A stretch of 64,000 bases of DNA, from assembly GCF_041053055.1 (NCBI RefSeq), contig NZ_CP163443.1, positions 3,410,001 to 3,474,000 on the forward strand. The letters are read 5' to 3'. This document shows, piece by piece, positions 15,089 through 24,543 of this stretch. How positions within the stretch are numbered: position 1 is the first letter of the stretch; each line of letters begins with the position of its first letter. The position numbers and the translations under genes are program-made. This DNA is from Streptomyces sp. R41 (GTDB lineage: Bacteria; Actinomycetota; Actinomycetes; Streptomycetales; Streptomycetaceae). Under the pieces are notes generated by a model. It did not search any database and was not told the DNA's origin. It was given only the letters and a program-made list of their open reading frames with translations.

Positions 15089-17622
15089 CAGGCCGTCACC
15101 GCCTTGCCGTCGGCACCGGTCGCGCCGCGCGTGTACTTCGGGTGGATCAACCCCACGCAGGTGTACGGGAGTTCGGCGACCTCCTCGACGGGCACTCCGC
15201 GCTGCTCGGCGAGCAGGCGTACGTGGTCGAGGTCGGCGCCCGCTCCGGCGCGGGCGAGGATCTTCCAGGGGACGCGGCGCAGCAGCACCCGGGTGGTCTC
15301 GCCGACGCCCGGCTTGACGAGGTTCACGTCGTGGATCTCGTACTCCTCACTGATCCGCTCGACCGCCGCCCAGCCCTCCCAGGTGGGGGTGCGGTCGGCG
15401 GCGAGGAGCTCCTTGGCCTGGGCGCAGGCCGCGTCGGTGACGTCGGCGAAGTGCGCGGCGACGGCGTCCAGGAAGTCGACGGAGACGTCGGAGCCGGCGA
15501 GTTCGCGGTAGAACTTCGCGCCGTGGAAGTCGTGTTCGCCGACCAGGTCGGCGCGCAGGACCGTGCGCGAAATCAGCCCGGAGACCGTCGAGTTGAGGCA
15601 GGCGGAGGGGATGAGGAAGTCCTCGCGGGTGCCGTACGTCCGCACGCACGAGCCCGGGTCGGCGAGGACCGCGATCTCCGGGTCGAAGCCGGTGATGCCG
15701 TCGGATGCCTCGAACTCCCGTATCGCCTCGGTCAGTTCGCGGGTGATCGCGCCCTTGCCGGTCCAGCCGTCGACGAAGACGACGTCGGCCGGGTCGTGGT
15801 GGGCGGCGAGCCAGCGCAGCGCGTTGGCGTCGATGCCGCGGCCGCGGACGATGGAGACGGCGTAGTGCGGCAGTTCGAGGTCGTGGCGGTGCTTGGCCCA
15901 GCGGCGCATCAGGACGCCGACGGGCGTGCCCGCGCGGGCCAGCGACACAAGGACCGGGCGCGGCGAGCGCTCCGCGAGCACCAGCTCGGTGACGGCGCCG
16001 ACGGCCTGGGCGATGCGGGCCGCCGAGGTGTCGAGGGCCGCGTGGAACAGCTCCTGGTACTGGGCGCTCGGCTGGTACTCGACCGGCAGCGACTCCGCGT
16101 AGTGCGCGCCGCCGCTCTGGATCGCCTCCTCGCGCTCCTCGGTCGGCGCCTCCAGGCCCACGTCCGAGAGGTCCTGGAGCAGCCAGCCGACCTCGTCGGC
16201 CGCGTACGAGGAGAAGGCGGGGCCGCGGAGGGGCTCGGGCAGCATGGAGGGCCTTTCGGTGGACGGCCGTGTGGGGACGTACGACGGGACGACGGCGAGC
16301 AGGACGCTCGGGGTGTGCGCCGCAAGCTGGGCCAACAGGCCATCGGGGGCGTGCAGTTCGGGGGTGTCGGCCATCGAGTCGACGATGGCGACGACGGCGT
16401 CGAAGCCGGCGCCCGCGACGTTGTAGGCGTAGCGCTCGCCGGGGCCGTCGTCCGGGTTGTCGTGGGCGGGGAAGACGATTCGGCTGCGGATGGCGTAGCC
16501 GGGGTCGTCGAGGGCGAGCACCGGGGAGCGGGTGGTCGTGGAGTAGCGCACGTCGGCGGCCACCACCTGCTCCAGCTCGCGGGCCAGCCTGAGCGGCGCG
16601 TACATCAGCTCCTCGAAGCCGAGGACGAGCACGCGCCGGGCGCTGTCCGGGAGTGCGTCGGCGATCCGGGCGGCCATGGCGGGCAGGGCGCCGTCCAGTC
16701 GTATTCGATGCCCGGGCGTGAACCCGTGCCGCCCGCCGTCGGGGACGCCGCGGGGCCAGCCGAGCTCGACGCGGGTGGCCTGCCCGGCAGGCCCGTGGGC
16801 CGCGGGGCCGGGTGCCGCCGGCTCGTGGGCGGCGACCAGCGCCTGCCCCTTCTCCAGGACGCCCTCCGGGAACTTCACGGTCCCCGACGCCGCGGACACC
16901 AGGTCCACCCGCGCGCCGATCTCCCCGGCGAACTCCTCCAGGCGGCCGAGGTCCGCGGCGGACCGCATGTCCACCAGCGCCACGACGACGTACCGCTCAC
17001 GCGGATAGCGCTCGTGCAGGTCACGGATCGTGTTGAGGACCGTGTTCCCGGTGGAGAACTCGTCGTCGACGAGGACCAGGGGGCCGGAGCCCGCCAGCAG
17101 ACCGGGGTCCTCGGGGAGGAGCAGATGCGAGGTGGCGTGCGAGTGGGACTCCTCGAAGCCGCCGGCCCGGGCGACTCCCTCGACCGGGCGGCGGGTGGAG
17201 TGCAGGTAGGGCGCGAGTCCGACACCGTCCGCGACCGAGTGGCCGAGGCCGGTGGCCGTCTCGGCGTACCCGAGGACCACGGCCGCGCGCGCGTCCTCGG
17301 TGCCCAGGAGGTCCCGCACCCGCCGGCCGAGCGCGAACCCGTATCCGTAGACCACGGACGGCGACTGCGGTACGTGTTTGCCGAGGACGTTCGACACGAG
17401 CAGATGGGCGCGCTTGGGGTTGCGGCGCAGCGCGAGCCCCAGCAGGTCGCTCAGCTTCTCGTCACCGACGAGTTCGACGCCGAGCCGCTCGGCGACCCAC
17501 GTCCCGGTCCACACCGCGTCGTTCGCCAGGTCGTTCACTGCGCCGTTCGCCACGTCGTTCACTGCGTTGTTCATCAATTCCTTGTTGATCGGGTTCCGCA
17601 TCGCTGATTCGGGCCGGCTCAC
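15088..17622 (-). CDS. Fused phosphoribosyltransferase and StiP-type protein of ter cluster, 844 aa
   Basis: The N-terminal half (about 40-430) has the PRPP loop 'LVLVDDEFSTGNTV' at 182-195, diagnostic of type I phosphoribosyltransferases, plus an adjoining TRSP-like region. The C-terminal half (about 455-844) begins 'GPAFSSYAADEVGWLLQDLS' and contains 'LARAGTPVGVLMRRW', 'VSIVRGRGID' and 'SACLNSTVSGLISRTV'. This matches the cysteine protease StiP/PELOTA-PRTase family of ter clusters, usually a separate protein. The GTG start shares 4 bp with the upstream gene's stop. Residues 19-37 are a small NAVNDVANG-type repeat. Predicted role: ribosylation of a nucleoside-like signal or metabolite in the ter stress response. 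Confidence 0.8.
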   Translation of the reverse strand: MSRPESAMRNPINKELMNNAVNDVANGAVNDLANDAVWTGTWVAERLGVELVGDEKLSDLLGLALRRNPKRAHLLVSNVLGKHVPQSPSVVYGYGFALGRRVRDLLGTEDARAAVVLGYAETATGLGHSVADGVGLAPYLHSTRRPVEGVARAGGFEESHSHATSHLLLPEDPGLLAGSGPLVLVDDEFSTGNTVLNTIRDLHERYPRERYVVVALVDMRSAADLGRLEEFAGEIGARVDLVSAASGTVKFPEGVLEKGQALVAAHEPAAPGPAAHGPAGQATRVELGWPRGVPDGGRHGFTPGHRIRLDGALPAMAARIADALPDSARRVLVLGFEELMYAPLRLARELEQVVAADVRYSTTTRSPVLALDDPGYAIRSRIVFPAHDNPDDGPGERYAYNVAGAGFDAVVAIVDSMADTPELHAPDGLLAQLAAHTPSVLLAVVPSYVPTRPSTERPSMLPEPLRGPAFSSYAADEVGWLLQDLSDVGLEAPTEEREEAIQSGGAHYAESLPVEYQPSAQYQELFHAALDTSAARIAQAVGAVTELVLAERSPRPVLVSLARAGTPVGVLMRRWAKHRHDLELPHYAVSIVRGRGIDANALRWLAAHHDPADVVFVDGWTGKGAITRELTEAIREFEASDGITGFDPEIAVLADPGSCVRTYGTREDFLIPSACLNSTVSGLISRTVLRADLVGEHDFHGAKFYRELAGSDVSVDFLDAVAAHFADVTDAACAQAKELLAADRTPTWEGWAAVERISEEYEIHDVNLVKPGVGETTRVLLRRVPWKILARAGAGADLDHVRLLAEQRGVPVEEVAELPYTCVGLIHPKYTRGATGADGKAVTA

Positions 17623-18788
17623 GCCGGGAGCCCGGCGGCGAGCAGGTCCACGAAGCCGATGTCCTCGTGGGCGACGCCGAAGACCTCGGCGCGCTGAAGG
17701 GTGCGCTCGGCCCAGGCGCGATGCGGCTTCACCTCATTCATTTTGTTCGTGTACGCCGACCGGAGCACGCCGCCGCCGCCGCGCTCGGGCTTCAGGATGT
17801 CCTGCGCGTCGCTGTACTCCTCGTGACTGACGACGGACAGCGCGTGCACGGGCAGGACGTGGGAGGGGTGGATACAGGTCTTGCCGAGCAGGCCGTTGGC
17901 CTGGTCGAGGGTGATCTCACGGAGCAGCCCGTCCATGGCGTGCTCGATCAGCGCCTCGCGCAGCTCCTCCGCCTGCCCCTCCAGGAAGGGGCTGCGGCGC
18001 AGCTGGGGTTTGAACATGCGCTCCTGGACCCGGAAGTACTCCCACACCGGCCCGGTCACCGTGAAGCCGGTGCCGTCGGCACGCCCCAGCATGTTCACCA
18101 CGTCGGCGATCACGGAGGCGACGACCTGGACGTCGTACGCCGTCATGTCGGGGGCCCTGCGCAGCGCGTACGAGGAGCAGAAGTCCGTCACGCCGAGGCG
18201 CAGCGCGAGCACCCGGTCGCGGTACTTGTCGACGGCGCGGGAGATGCCCTCCAGGGTGTCTACGCGCGACTCCCGGTACAGCAGCTCGGGCGATTCCAGC
18301 ACCGGCATCGCGAACAGCCGCCGGCCGCTCGCCACCTCGGCACCGGCGAGCGCCTCCAGGAACGGCATGCCGCGCTCCTCGGTGAACTTCGGCATCACGA
18401 ATCCGGACAGCAGCCGGACCGCGGGGCCGAGGCGCTGTACGAGGTCGGGGATCTGCTCGGGGAAGCGGACCCGGACGAACAGCAGCGGGACCTCACCGGC
18501 GTCCTGGCGCGCCGCGAGCTCGGTGAACTGCCGGACCAGGTTCTCCTCGGCGTCCGCGACCTCCGAGTCGTCGATCGAGTCCTCCAGGCACAGCACCATC
18601 GAGACCACACCGCGCCCGGCCTGCTTGATGATGTCGTCCGCCAGCTGCGGCCTGGTCGCCGGGCTGTACAGCGTGGCCCCGAGGGCCGCCGCGAGCACCC
18701 GGGACGGTGAGTCGGCGGTGAAGACGCTGGGCTCCCGGAAGAAGAGGCGCTGCCGCTCTTCAGGGGCGATGTGACCGAAATGACGCAT
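17619..18788 (-). CDS. HpcH/HpaI aldolase or citrate-lyase-like protein of ter cluster
   Basis: The 389-residue protein has 'ALGATLYSPATRPQLADDI' near residue 35, 'SMVLCLEDSIDDSEV' near 65 (acidic metal-binding strand) and 'LLFVRVRFPEQIPDL' near 100. 'GFVMPKFTEERGM' and 'LRLGVTDFCSSYALRR' follow, all features of the CitE-like TIM-barrel lyase family. CitE-like lyases are a known component of actinobacterial ter gene neighbourhoods, with the PRTase and HAD genes that follow by 4-bp overlaps. Probably cleaves or condenses a CoA- or acid-bearing intermediate. First gene of the operon; promoter in 18789-18968. Confidence 0.85.
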   Translation of the reverse strand: MRHFGHIAPEERQRLFFREPSVFTADSPSRVLAAALGATLYSPATRPQLADDIIKQAGRGVVSMVLCLEDSIDDSEVADAEENLVRQFTELAARQDAGEVPLLFVRVRFPEQIPDLVQRLGPAVRLLSGFVMPKFTEERGMPFLEALAGAEVASGRRLFAMPVLESPELLYRESRVDTLEGISRAVDKYRDRVLALRLGVTDFCSSYALRRAPDMTAYDVQVVASVIADVVNMLGRADGTGFTVTGPVWEYFRVQERMFKPQLRRSPFLEGQAEELREALIEHAMDGLLREITLDQANGLLGKTCIHPSHVLPVHALSVVSHEEYSDAQDILKPERGGGGVLRSAYTNKMNEVKPHRAWAERTLQRAEVFGVAHEDIGFVDLLAAGLPA

Positions 18789-18968
18789 GAAACTCCCCCG
18801 TGGCGGCTAGGCGGCCCAATTCAATGTGGCCGGTAATAGTACGTATGGATCCATGTCAGCAGTTCCCACCGGGCATGAAGTTCAGGTAACTCGGCCGTGT
18901 CCAACACTCACCGGTTCCGGGGCGACCCCGCGTTGTCGTGACCAGGACCGAGAGGGCAGGATGACCGC

Positions 18969-19856
18969 ATGACGCACGCGATGCTGAAGGGGTCGAACGT
19001 CCCGCTGGACGCCACAGCGGTGCGCGCGGTGCTGCGTTGGACACCCGGGCAGGGTGTCCCCGATGTCGATGCCTCGGCGCTGCTCCTCGGCCCCGACGGT
19101 CGTGTGCGATCCGACGAGGACTTCGTCTTCTACAACCAGCCCCGCCATCCCTCCGGCAAGGTCTGGCGGCTCGGCAAAAAACGTGTTGCAGAGGGCCTGA
19201 CCGACACGATCCAGACGGATTTGGCCGGTGTCGAGTCCGGTGTCGGACAGATTCTCCTGGTCGCATCGGCGGACGACGTCACCTTCGACCGCGTACGGGC
19301 CCTGCGCATTCTGCTGTACGACGCGGCCGTCGCGGACGGTGAACCGCTGGCGTACTTCGACATCAAGCCGGAGACCGGCGCGGAGACCGCGCTGATCTGC
19401 GGCGAGCTGTACCGGCGCGGTGAGGGCTGGAAGTTCCGGGCGCTCGGCGAGGGCTACTCCGACGGTCTGGTGGGGCTCGCGACCGACTTCGGGATCTCGG
19501 TCGACGAGACGGAGGCCGCCGCGGCCGTGACCGCATCCGCACCCGACGCGACTGCCTGGGCCGCGCCCGTCGCCGCCCCCGAGACGTCGGTGCCGCTGCC
19601 GCCCGAGCAGCCCGCGCCAGTGCCGCAGCAGCCCGCGTACGGGTATCCGCAGCCGCAGACGGCTCCTGCGGCGGCGTCCGCGGCGCAGCCGGCGTACGGC
19701 TATCCCCAGCCCACCAGTCAGTCGGCCTACAGCTACCCGGAGCCCCAGACCGCGCCGGCCGCCCAGCCCGCGTACGGCTTCCCGCAAGCCGTGGGCGCCG
19801 GTCCCGACCCGGACTTCCGGCTGCCGCCGCAGGGGCCGCAGTTCATCGGGCGTTAG
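18969..19856 (+). CDS. TerD-family protein with Pro/Tyr/Gln-rich tail
   Basis: Residues 1-175 are a TerD domain: '[35 protein letters not shown]' carries acidic Ca-binding positions, and '[25 protein letters not shown]' is the typical C-terminal part. Residues 185-295 form a low-complexity tail with repeated '[11 protein letters not shown]' blocks. The tail resembles a disordered anchor or binding region. It is divergent from the CitE-PRTase-HAD operon, with about 180 bp between them for both promoters. TerD proteins act in tellurite, oxidative and phage stress; the tail is absent from the two TerD paralogues at 22-23 kb. Confidence 0.88.
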   Translation: MTHAMLKGSNVPLDATAVRAVLRWTPGQGVPDVDASALLLGPDGRVRSDEDFVFYNQPRHPSGKVWRLGKKRVAEGLTDTIQTDLAGVESGVGQILLVASADDVTFDRVRALRILLYDAAVADGEPLAYFDIKPETGAETALICGELYRRGEGWKFRALGEGYSDGLVGLATDFGISVDETEAAAAVTASAPDATAWAAPVAAPETSVPLPPEQPAPVPQQPAYGYPQPQTAPAAASAAQPAYGYPQPTSQSAYSYPEPQTAPAAQPAYGFPQAVGAGPDPDFRLPPQGPQFIGR

Positions 19857-19860
19857 GGGC

Positions 19861-19890
19861 GCCCTGAAAGGGGCGCGGGGAGCCGCGCGA
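19861..19890. repeat. Partial copy of the GGGGCGCGGGGA palindromic repeat
   Basis: 'GCCCTGAAAGGGGCGCGGGG' followed by a diverged arm, between convergent terD and terA. It is a degraded member of the family at 34.3, 37.4, 57.4 and 63.5 kb and may help terminate both genes. Confidence 0.5.
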
Positions 19891-19948
19891 CCAGCCACCC
19901 ACAAGCCGCAGCCGCCACCCCACAGCTGCAAGCCGAGCTTGTGGGCGA

Positions 19949-20686
19949 TTACCTGTCCACCTTTGACTTGTAGCCGCGGCCCCACTGCAGCCCCCACCCG
20001 TAGAGGCGGTCGAGCTCGGCCTGGAAGCCGTAGACGAACTTCACCTCGCGGCGGACGGTCAGCTCGCCCTTGTTGTTCTGGATCATCACGACCGCGCAGG
20101 AGCGCGCCTGCGGATGGCGCTCCTCGAGGCCTATCTCGATGCGGGGGCCGTTGCTCGGGTAGAGCGTGATGATGGCGTGTGTGCGGTCGAAGGCGGGGGT
20201 CTGGTCGTAGATGTAGACGAAGACCAGCAGCCGTTTGATGTCGTTGCGGTGATCCAGGTTGACGTAGGCCGTCTCGCCCGACGCGGAGCCGAAGCGGTCG
20301 TCGCCGCTGAGCTTCACATACGGCGGGGCGTTGAGTTCGCCGAAGAAGCTGCCGAGTGGCTGGACCACGCCCTTGGTGCCGTCCGTCAGCTCGTACATGA
20401 CGCCCAGGTCGAGGTCGACGTTGACCATGCTCTGGGTGTGTGCCTGGACCACTTCCGGCTTGAAGGTGCGGAAGGGGTGCCGCAGCAGGCTGCCGCGCTG
20501 CGGGCCGCCGATGTCGGAGGTGCGCATCCGCCAGGACAGGTTGATGCGCAGGTTGCCGGTGGCCGCGCCCTGTTTGGTGAGCGAGACCGTGTGGTTCCGC
20601 TTGGTCAGCTCGATGGAGTTGGTGGCCGCGCTGCCGGAGTCGAAGTCCGCCGAGCGTCCGCGCCACAGGTCCTGCCAGATGCCCAT
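19949..20686 (-). CDS. TerA-like tellurium resistance protein
   Basis: A 245-residue protein with 'SIELTKRNHTVSLTKQG' near the start, 'VNVDLDLGVMYELTDGTKGVVQPLG' near 95 and 'RLLVFVYIYDQTPAFDRTHAIITL' near 155. 'ARSCAVVMIQNNKGELTVRREVKFVYGFQAELDRLYGWGL' forms the C-terminus, as in the TerA/TerD superfamily. It is an acidic, probably Ca-binding cytosolic protein expected to work with TerD and the TerC-like membrane protein. The gene is convergent with the long-tailed terD. Confidence 0.85.
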   Translation of the reverse strand: MGIWQDLWRGRSADFDSGSAATNSIELTKRNHTVSLTKQGAATGNLRINLSWRMRTSDIGGPQRGSLLRHPFRTFKPEVVQAHTQSMVNVDLDLGVMYELTDGTKGVVQPLGSFFGELNAPPYVKLSGDDRFGSASGETAYVNLDHRNDIKRLLVFVYIYDQTPAFDRTHAIITLYPSNGPRIEIGLEERHPQARSCAVVMIQNNKGELTVRREVKFVYGFQAELDRLYGWGLQWGRGYKSKVDR

Positions 20687-20715
20687 TCCGCCCCCAACAT
20701 TCCCTCGATATGCGG

Positions 20716-20754
20716 CGGGGCGGCCGTGAGGACTCGTCCTCGACGGCCGCCCCG
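20716..20754 (-). terminator. GC-rich hairpin between TerA and TerC-like genes
   Basis: Perfect 12-bp arms CGGGGCGGCCGT and its complement with a 15-nt loop. It lies upstream of the terA-like gene and downstream of the TerC-like gene, so it most likely ends the latter's transcript. Confidence 0.55.
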
Positions 20755-20774
20755 TTCAGAGCGTTCCTCAACCG

Positions 20775-20805
20775 GGCCCGGTTCACACGCCAGGCGAACC
20801 GGGCC
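20775..20805 (-). terminator. Hairpin terminator after the TerC-like gene
   Basis: Arms GGCCCGGTTC (20775-20784) and GAACCGGGCC (20796-20805), 17 bp past the stop codon of the minus-strand gene at 20822. Confidence 0.6.
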
Positions 20806-20821
20806 TCAAAAGAGGGGGCTG

Positions 20822-21970
20822 TCACACCCCGGACGAGACCTCGGCCTTCTCGTCCGAGGCCTCACCTTTTCCCTCGGCCGCCGCGAGCGCCCTGTTGCGG
20901 CGCACGGACGACCAGAAGGACCAGGCGATCAGCAGGACGCCGACGAGGCCGGTGATGACCTCGTGGATCTGGTACTGGATGGTGACCATGAGGATCACGG
21001 CGAGGGCGCCGATCGCGTAGTGCGCGCCGTGCTCCAGGTAGACGTAGTCGTCGAGGGTGCCCTGGCGGACCAGGTAGACCGTGAGCGACCGGACGTACAT
21101 GGCGCCGATGCCGAGGCCGAGCGCCATCAGCACGATGTCGTTGGTGATGGCGAAGGCGCCGATGACGCCGTCGAAGGAGAAGGACGCGTCCAGCACTTCC
21201 AGGTAGAGGAACATGAAGAACGCGGCCTGGCCTGCGAGGACGATGGCCGGCTTCTTCTTGCCGGTCCGCTCGGCCTCCTCCTCTGCCTCGTGCTCCCGCT
21301 CCTCCTCTTCCTCGAGCTTGTCCTCGAAGTAGCCGGAGAGTCCGCCGACGACCATGTACGTGATCAGGCCCGCGATGCCCGCGAGCAGCACCGTCTGCGC
21401 CTTGTCGACGTGCGCGCCGCCGTGCTGGTGGGCGTGGGTGGCGAAGGTGAACGAGGTGATCAGCAGGACGACCAGGGCGATGCAGACCGACAGCATGTCG
21501 ATCTTGCCGAGCTTGGCCAGCGGCCGCTCGATCCAGCGCAGCCACTGGATGTCCCGGTCCTCGAAGATGAAGTCGAGGAAGATCATCAGCAGGAACATGC
21601 CACCGAAGGCGGCGATCGCCGGGTGGGCGTCGGTGACGAGTTCCTGGTAGTGGTCCTTGTTGTTCAGCGCGAGATCGACCGCGTCGATCGGGCCGATCTT
21701 GGCGCTGATGGCGACGATGACGACGGGGAACACCAGTCGCATGCCGAAGACCGCGATGAGCACGCCGACCGTGAGGAAGATCTTCTGCCAGAAGGCACTC
21801 ATCTTCTTCAGGATTCCGGCGTTGACCACCGCGTTGTCGAAGGACAGGGAGATCTCCAGGATGGACAGGATCGCCACGATGCCAAAGGCGGTCCACCCCC
21901 CGTAGATCACCGCTGCGACCAAGCCGAGCGCGGTGACCGCAAACGACCAGCCGAAGGTTTTCAGAAGCAC
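20822..21970 (-). CDS. DUF475/TerC-like integral membrane protein
   Basis: The 382-residue protein has about nine hydrophobic helices. 'ILEISLSFDNAVVNAGILKKM' near residue 40 and 'SFSFDGVIGAFAITNDIVLMALGLGIGAMYVRSL' near 275 carry the paired SFDN-type acidic motifs of the TerC superfamily, which are thought to handle divalent cations. A charged cytoplasmic loop 'DKLEEEEEREHEAEEEAERTGKKK' lies near 220-245. It is the expected membrane partner of the TerA and TerD proteins around it. The stop is followed by strong hairpins. Confidence 0.85.
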   Translation of the reverse strand: MLLKTFGWSFAVTALGLVAAVIYGGWTAFGIVAILSILEISLSFDNAVVNAGILKKMSAFWQKIFLTVGVLIAVFGMRLVFPVVIVAISAKIGPIDAVDLALNNKDHYQELVTDAHPAIAAFGGMFLLMIFLDFIFEDRDIQWLRWIERPLAKLGKIDMLSVCIALVVLLITSFTFATHAHQHGGAHVDKAQTVLLAGIAGLITYMVVGGLSGYFEDKLEEEEEREHEAEEEAERTGKKKPAIVLAGQAAFFMFLYLEVLDASFSFDGVIGAFAITNDIVLMALGLGIGAMYVRSLTVYLVRQGTLDDYVYLEHGAHYAIGALAVILMVTIQYQIHEVITGLVGVLLIAWSFWSSVRRNRALAAAEGKGEASDEKAEVSSGV

Positions 21971-22081
21971 TGGCTACCCAATCATCGTGTATGTACGGGT
22001 CTCCCCCGCGCCGTACTCGGCTTTACCTACTGTTGACCACGAAGTCTAGAGGGCCGCCCCTTCGGCTGACGTGGGCGGGCC

Positions 22082-22657
22082 CTAGGAAACATTGACTCCG
22101 AAGTCGAGGGCGATGCCCCGCAGGCCTGACGCGTACCCCTGGCCGACCGCGCGGAACTTCCACTCCTGGTTGTAGCGGTAGACCTCGCCGAAGATCATCG
22201 CCGTTTCCGTCGAGGCGTCCTCGGAGAGGTCGTAGCGGGCGAGCTCCTGGCCGTCGGCCTGGTTGACGACGCGAATGAAGGCGTTGCTGACCTGGCCGAA
22301 GGTCTGGCCGCGATTGTCGGCGTCATGGATGGAGACCGGGAAGACGATCTTGTCCACGTTGGCCGGCACCTTGGAGAGGTCGATCAGGATCGACTCGTCG
22401 TCGCCCTCGCCCTCACCCGTGAGGTTGTCACCGGTGTGCTCCACCGAGCCGTCCGGGCTCTTGAGCTGGTTGTAGAAGATGAACCACTCGTCCCCGAGCA
22501 CCCGGCCCCCGTTGCACAGCAGCGCGCTGGCGTCGAGGTCGAAGTCGGCTCCGGTGGTGGAGCGCGCGTCCCAGCCGAGCCCGATCATCACCTGCGTGAG
22601 GTTCGGTGCGGCCTTCGAGAGGGAGACATTGCCTCCCTTGGCGAGCGTGACGCCCAT
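22082..22657 (-). CDS. terD: TerD-family tellurium resistance protein, 191 aa (copy 2)
   Basis: The ATG at 22657 with upstream GGGGAGG gives a protein starting '[17 protein letters not shown]', the classic TerD opening. '[16 protein letters not shown]' and '[34 protein letters not shown]' carry the acidic Ca-binding residues, and it ends '[14 protein letters not shown]'. Full length. It lies between the TerC-like gene and a second, very similar TerD of identical length, suggesting a local duplication. The open frame extends upstream but without a ribosome site. Confidence 0.92.
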   Translation of the reverse strand: MGVTLAKGGNVSLSKAAPNLTQVMIGLGWDARSTTGADFDLDASALLCNGGRVLGDEWFIFYNQLKSPDGSVEHTGDNLTGEGEGDDESILIDLSKVPANVDKIVFPVSIHDADNRGQTFGQVSNAFIRVVNQADGQELARYDLSEDASTETAMIFGEVYRYNQEWKFRAVGQGYASGLRGIALDFGVNVS

Positions 22658-22702
22658 GATGCTGGTCCTCCCCGAGGTCAATCGTTCAGTTGTGCAGCAG
22701 GC

Positions 22703-22733
22703 CCGGCACCGCACCTGAGAGGTGCGGCGCCGG
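22703..22733 (-). terminator. Hairpin between the two terD copies
   Basis: CCGGCACCGCACCT pairs with AGGTGCGGCGCCGG around a short loop (near-perfect), just past the stop of the upstream terD. Each terD may thus be separately transcribed. Confidence 0.55.
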
Positions 22734-22758
22734 ACCGATGAGCCGAAGGCCGTACGGC

Positions 22759-23334
22759 TCAGACGTTCACGCCGAAGTCCTGCGCGATGCCGCGCAGGCC
22801 CGAGGCGTAGCCCTGGCCGATGGCGCGGAACTTCCACTCCGGGCCGTTGCGGTACAGCTCGCCGAAGACCATCGCGGTCTCCGTCGAGGCGTCCTCGGAG
22901 AGGTCGTAGCGTGCGATCTCCGCCTCGCCGGCCTGGTTCACGACGCGAATGAACGCGTTGCGGACCTGGCCGAACGACTGCTGGCGGTTCTCGGCGTCGT
23001 AGATCGAGACCGGGAACACGATCTTGTCGACATCGGCCGGAACGGCGGCGAGGTTGACCTTGATCTGCTCGTCGTCGCCCTCGCCCTCACCGGTGATGTT
23101 GTCCCCGGTGTGCTCGACCGAGCCGTCCGGGCTCTTCAGGTTGTTGAAGAACACGAAGTTGGCGTCACTGCTGACCTTGCCCTCCGCGTTCGTCAGGATG
23201 GCGCTGGCGTCGAGGTCGAAGTCCGTGCCGGTGGTGGTGCGGACGTCCCACCCCAGACCGACGATGACCGCGGTCAGTCCCGGGGCCTCCTTCGACAGCG
23301 ATACGTTGCCGCCCTTGCTGAGGCTGACTCCCAC
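22759..23334 (-). CDS. terD: TerD-family tellurium resistance protein, 191 aa (copy 3)
   Basis: The GTG at 23334 has GGGAGGACTC upstream and gives '[17 protein letters not shown]', the TerD start. Ca-binding stretches '[17 protein letters not shown]' and '[17 protein letters not shown]' are intact, ending '[13 protein letters not shown]'. It is the same length as the neighbour and alignable without gaps by eye. It sits next to a peroxiredoxin gene, fitting a general stress role. Confidence 0.92.
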   Translation of the reverse strand: MGVSLSKGGNVSLSKEAPGLTAVIVGLGWDVRTTTGTDFDLDASAILTNAEGKVSSDANFVFFNNLKSPDGSVEHTGDNITGEGEGDDEQIKVNLAAVPADVDKIVFPVSIYDAENRQQSFGQVRNAFIRVVNQAGEAEIARYDLSEDASTETAMVFGELYRNGPEWKFRAIGQGYASGLRGIAQDFGVNV

Positions 23335-23447
23335 GAGTCCTCCCAATGGTGTCCAGGGGCGGGGAGCCCCGTCGTGCGTTGGTATCGGATCAACGTGTCG
23401 ATCCTAGTGACGGGTTCCCGCACCCCGCAGGGCTTGGAACCGAAGAA

Positions 23448-23906
23448 TCACAGGGTGTCGAGCGCCTTGACGTACTCATTCAGGTCACGAGCGTCCGGCA
23501 GACCGTTGACGACGGTCCAGCGGACCACGCCCTCCTTGTCGATGATGAACGTGCCGCGCACCGCGCAGCCCTTGTCCTCGTCGAAGACGCCGTACGCGCG
23601 CGAAATGTTGCCGTGCGGCCAGAAGTCGGACAGCAGCGGGTACTCCAGGCCCTCCTGCTCGGCGAAGACGCGCAGGGTGTGGATGGAGTCGTTGGAGACG
23701 GCCAGCAGCTGGGTGTCCCGGTCGGTGAACTGCGGCAGGTTGTCACGCAGGGAGCACAGCTCACCCGTGCACACGCCGGTGAATGCGAAGGGGTAGAAGA
23801 GCAGCACCACGTTCTTCTCACCGCGGAAGTCGGACAGCTTCACGGTGGCGCCGTGGTTGTCCTTGAGCTCGAAGTCCGGGGCCTCGGTGCCGACCTCGAT
23901 CGCCAT
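23448..23906 (-). CDS. Peroxiredoxin (AhpE/BCP-like)
   Basis: The 152-residue protein has the peroxidatic motif in '[19 protein letters not shown]' (Pro39, Thr43, Cys46), plus a nearby Cys51. Arg in '[18 protein letters not shown]' completes the active site. It reduces hydrogen peroxide or alkyl peroxides in the cytosol. The usual AhpE/BCP length supports a single-domain thiol peroxidase. ATG at 23906 chosen over a GTG two codons earlier. It lies between terD and the DUF3052 gene, in the order known from other Streptomyces. Confidence 0.92.
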   Translation of the reverse strand: MAIEVGTEAPDFELKDNHGATVKLSDFRGEKNVVLLFYPFAFTGVCTGELCSLRDNLPQFTDRDTQLLAVSNDSIHTLRVFAEQEGLEYPLLSDFWPHGNISRAYGVFDEDKGCAVRGTFIIDKEGVVRWTVVNGLPDARDLNEYVKALDTL

Positions 23907-24114
23907 AGTCACACGCTTCCCTTCCAGGGGGCTGTTCGGGTGAGACCAGCCTACGCAGCGATCACCACACCCCCTACGGGAGGCCGACGCAGAAAGCCGG
24001 GCAGGCTGAGAAACTCAGCCCGCCCGGCGTTCGAGGACGAGACCCTTCAGGCCGACTACCCGGGGGGTCGGGGGCGGGAGCCCCCGGAGATCCCCAGACC
24101 GACCCAGCGGAGCG

Positions 24115-24543
24115 TCAGCGCTTCGACTTCGGCGTGGCCAGGCGCGTGCCCGACCACTCCTTGCCCACGGAGATGCTCTTCGTCTGGGAGAGGCCGGCGG
24201 TCTGTGCGGCATCACTGATGTCGCTGGGCTCGACGTAACCGTCCCGGCCGGTCTTCGGAGTCAGCAGCCAGATCATGCCGCCGTCCTCAAGGAGACCGAT
24301 GGCGTCCACCAGAGCGTCCGTGAGATCGCCGTCCTCATCGCGGAACCACAGCAGCACGACGTCGGCGACGTCGTCGTAGTCCTCGTCGACCAGATCCTGG
24401 CCGATCTGCGATTCGATGCTTTCACGGAGCTCGTGGTCAACGTCGTCGTCGAAGCCGATCTCCTGGACCACCTGTCCGGGCTCGAACCCCAGCCTGGCGG
24501 CCGGGTTGGTCCGCTCCTCCGCGTGGTCCGCGGTCGCGCTCAC
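24115..24543 (-). CDS. DUF3052 family protein, 142 aa
   Basis: The GTG at 24543 is set by GGAGG eight bases upstream. The protein is acidic: 'LGFEPGQVVQEIGFDDDVDHELRESIESQIG', 'DVVLLWFRDEDGDLTDALVDA', and a C-terminal 'GMIWLLTPKTGRDGYVEPSDISDAAQTAGL' with a basic tail. I recognise DUF3052, conserved in actinobacteria next to pyruvate dehydrogenase E1. Its function is unknown, though the fold resembles a small regulatory or methyltransferase-like domain. It is divergent from aceE. Confidence 0.88.
   Translation of the reverse strand: MSATADHAEERTNPAARLGFEPGQVVQEIGFDDDVDHELRESIESQIGQDLVDEDYDDVADVVLLWFRDEDGDLTDALVDAIGLLEDGGMIWLLTPKTGRDGYVEPSDISDAAQTAGLSQTKSISVGKEWSGTRLATPKSKR

Noticed and set aside
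14992..17607. 871-residue plus-strand frame opposite the PRTase-StiP gene
   Set aside because: Shadow of the real minus-strand gene; it lacks a ribosome site and any domain, while the opposite strand has a PRPP motif and coupled neighbours.
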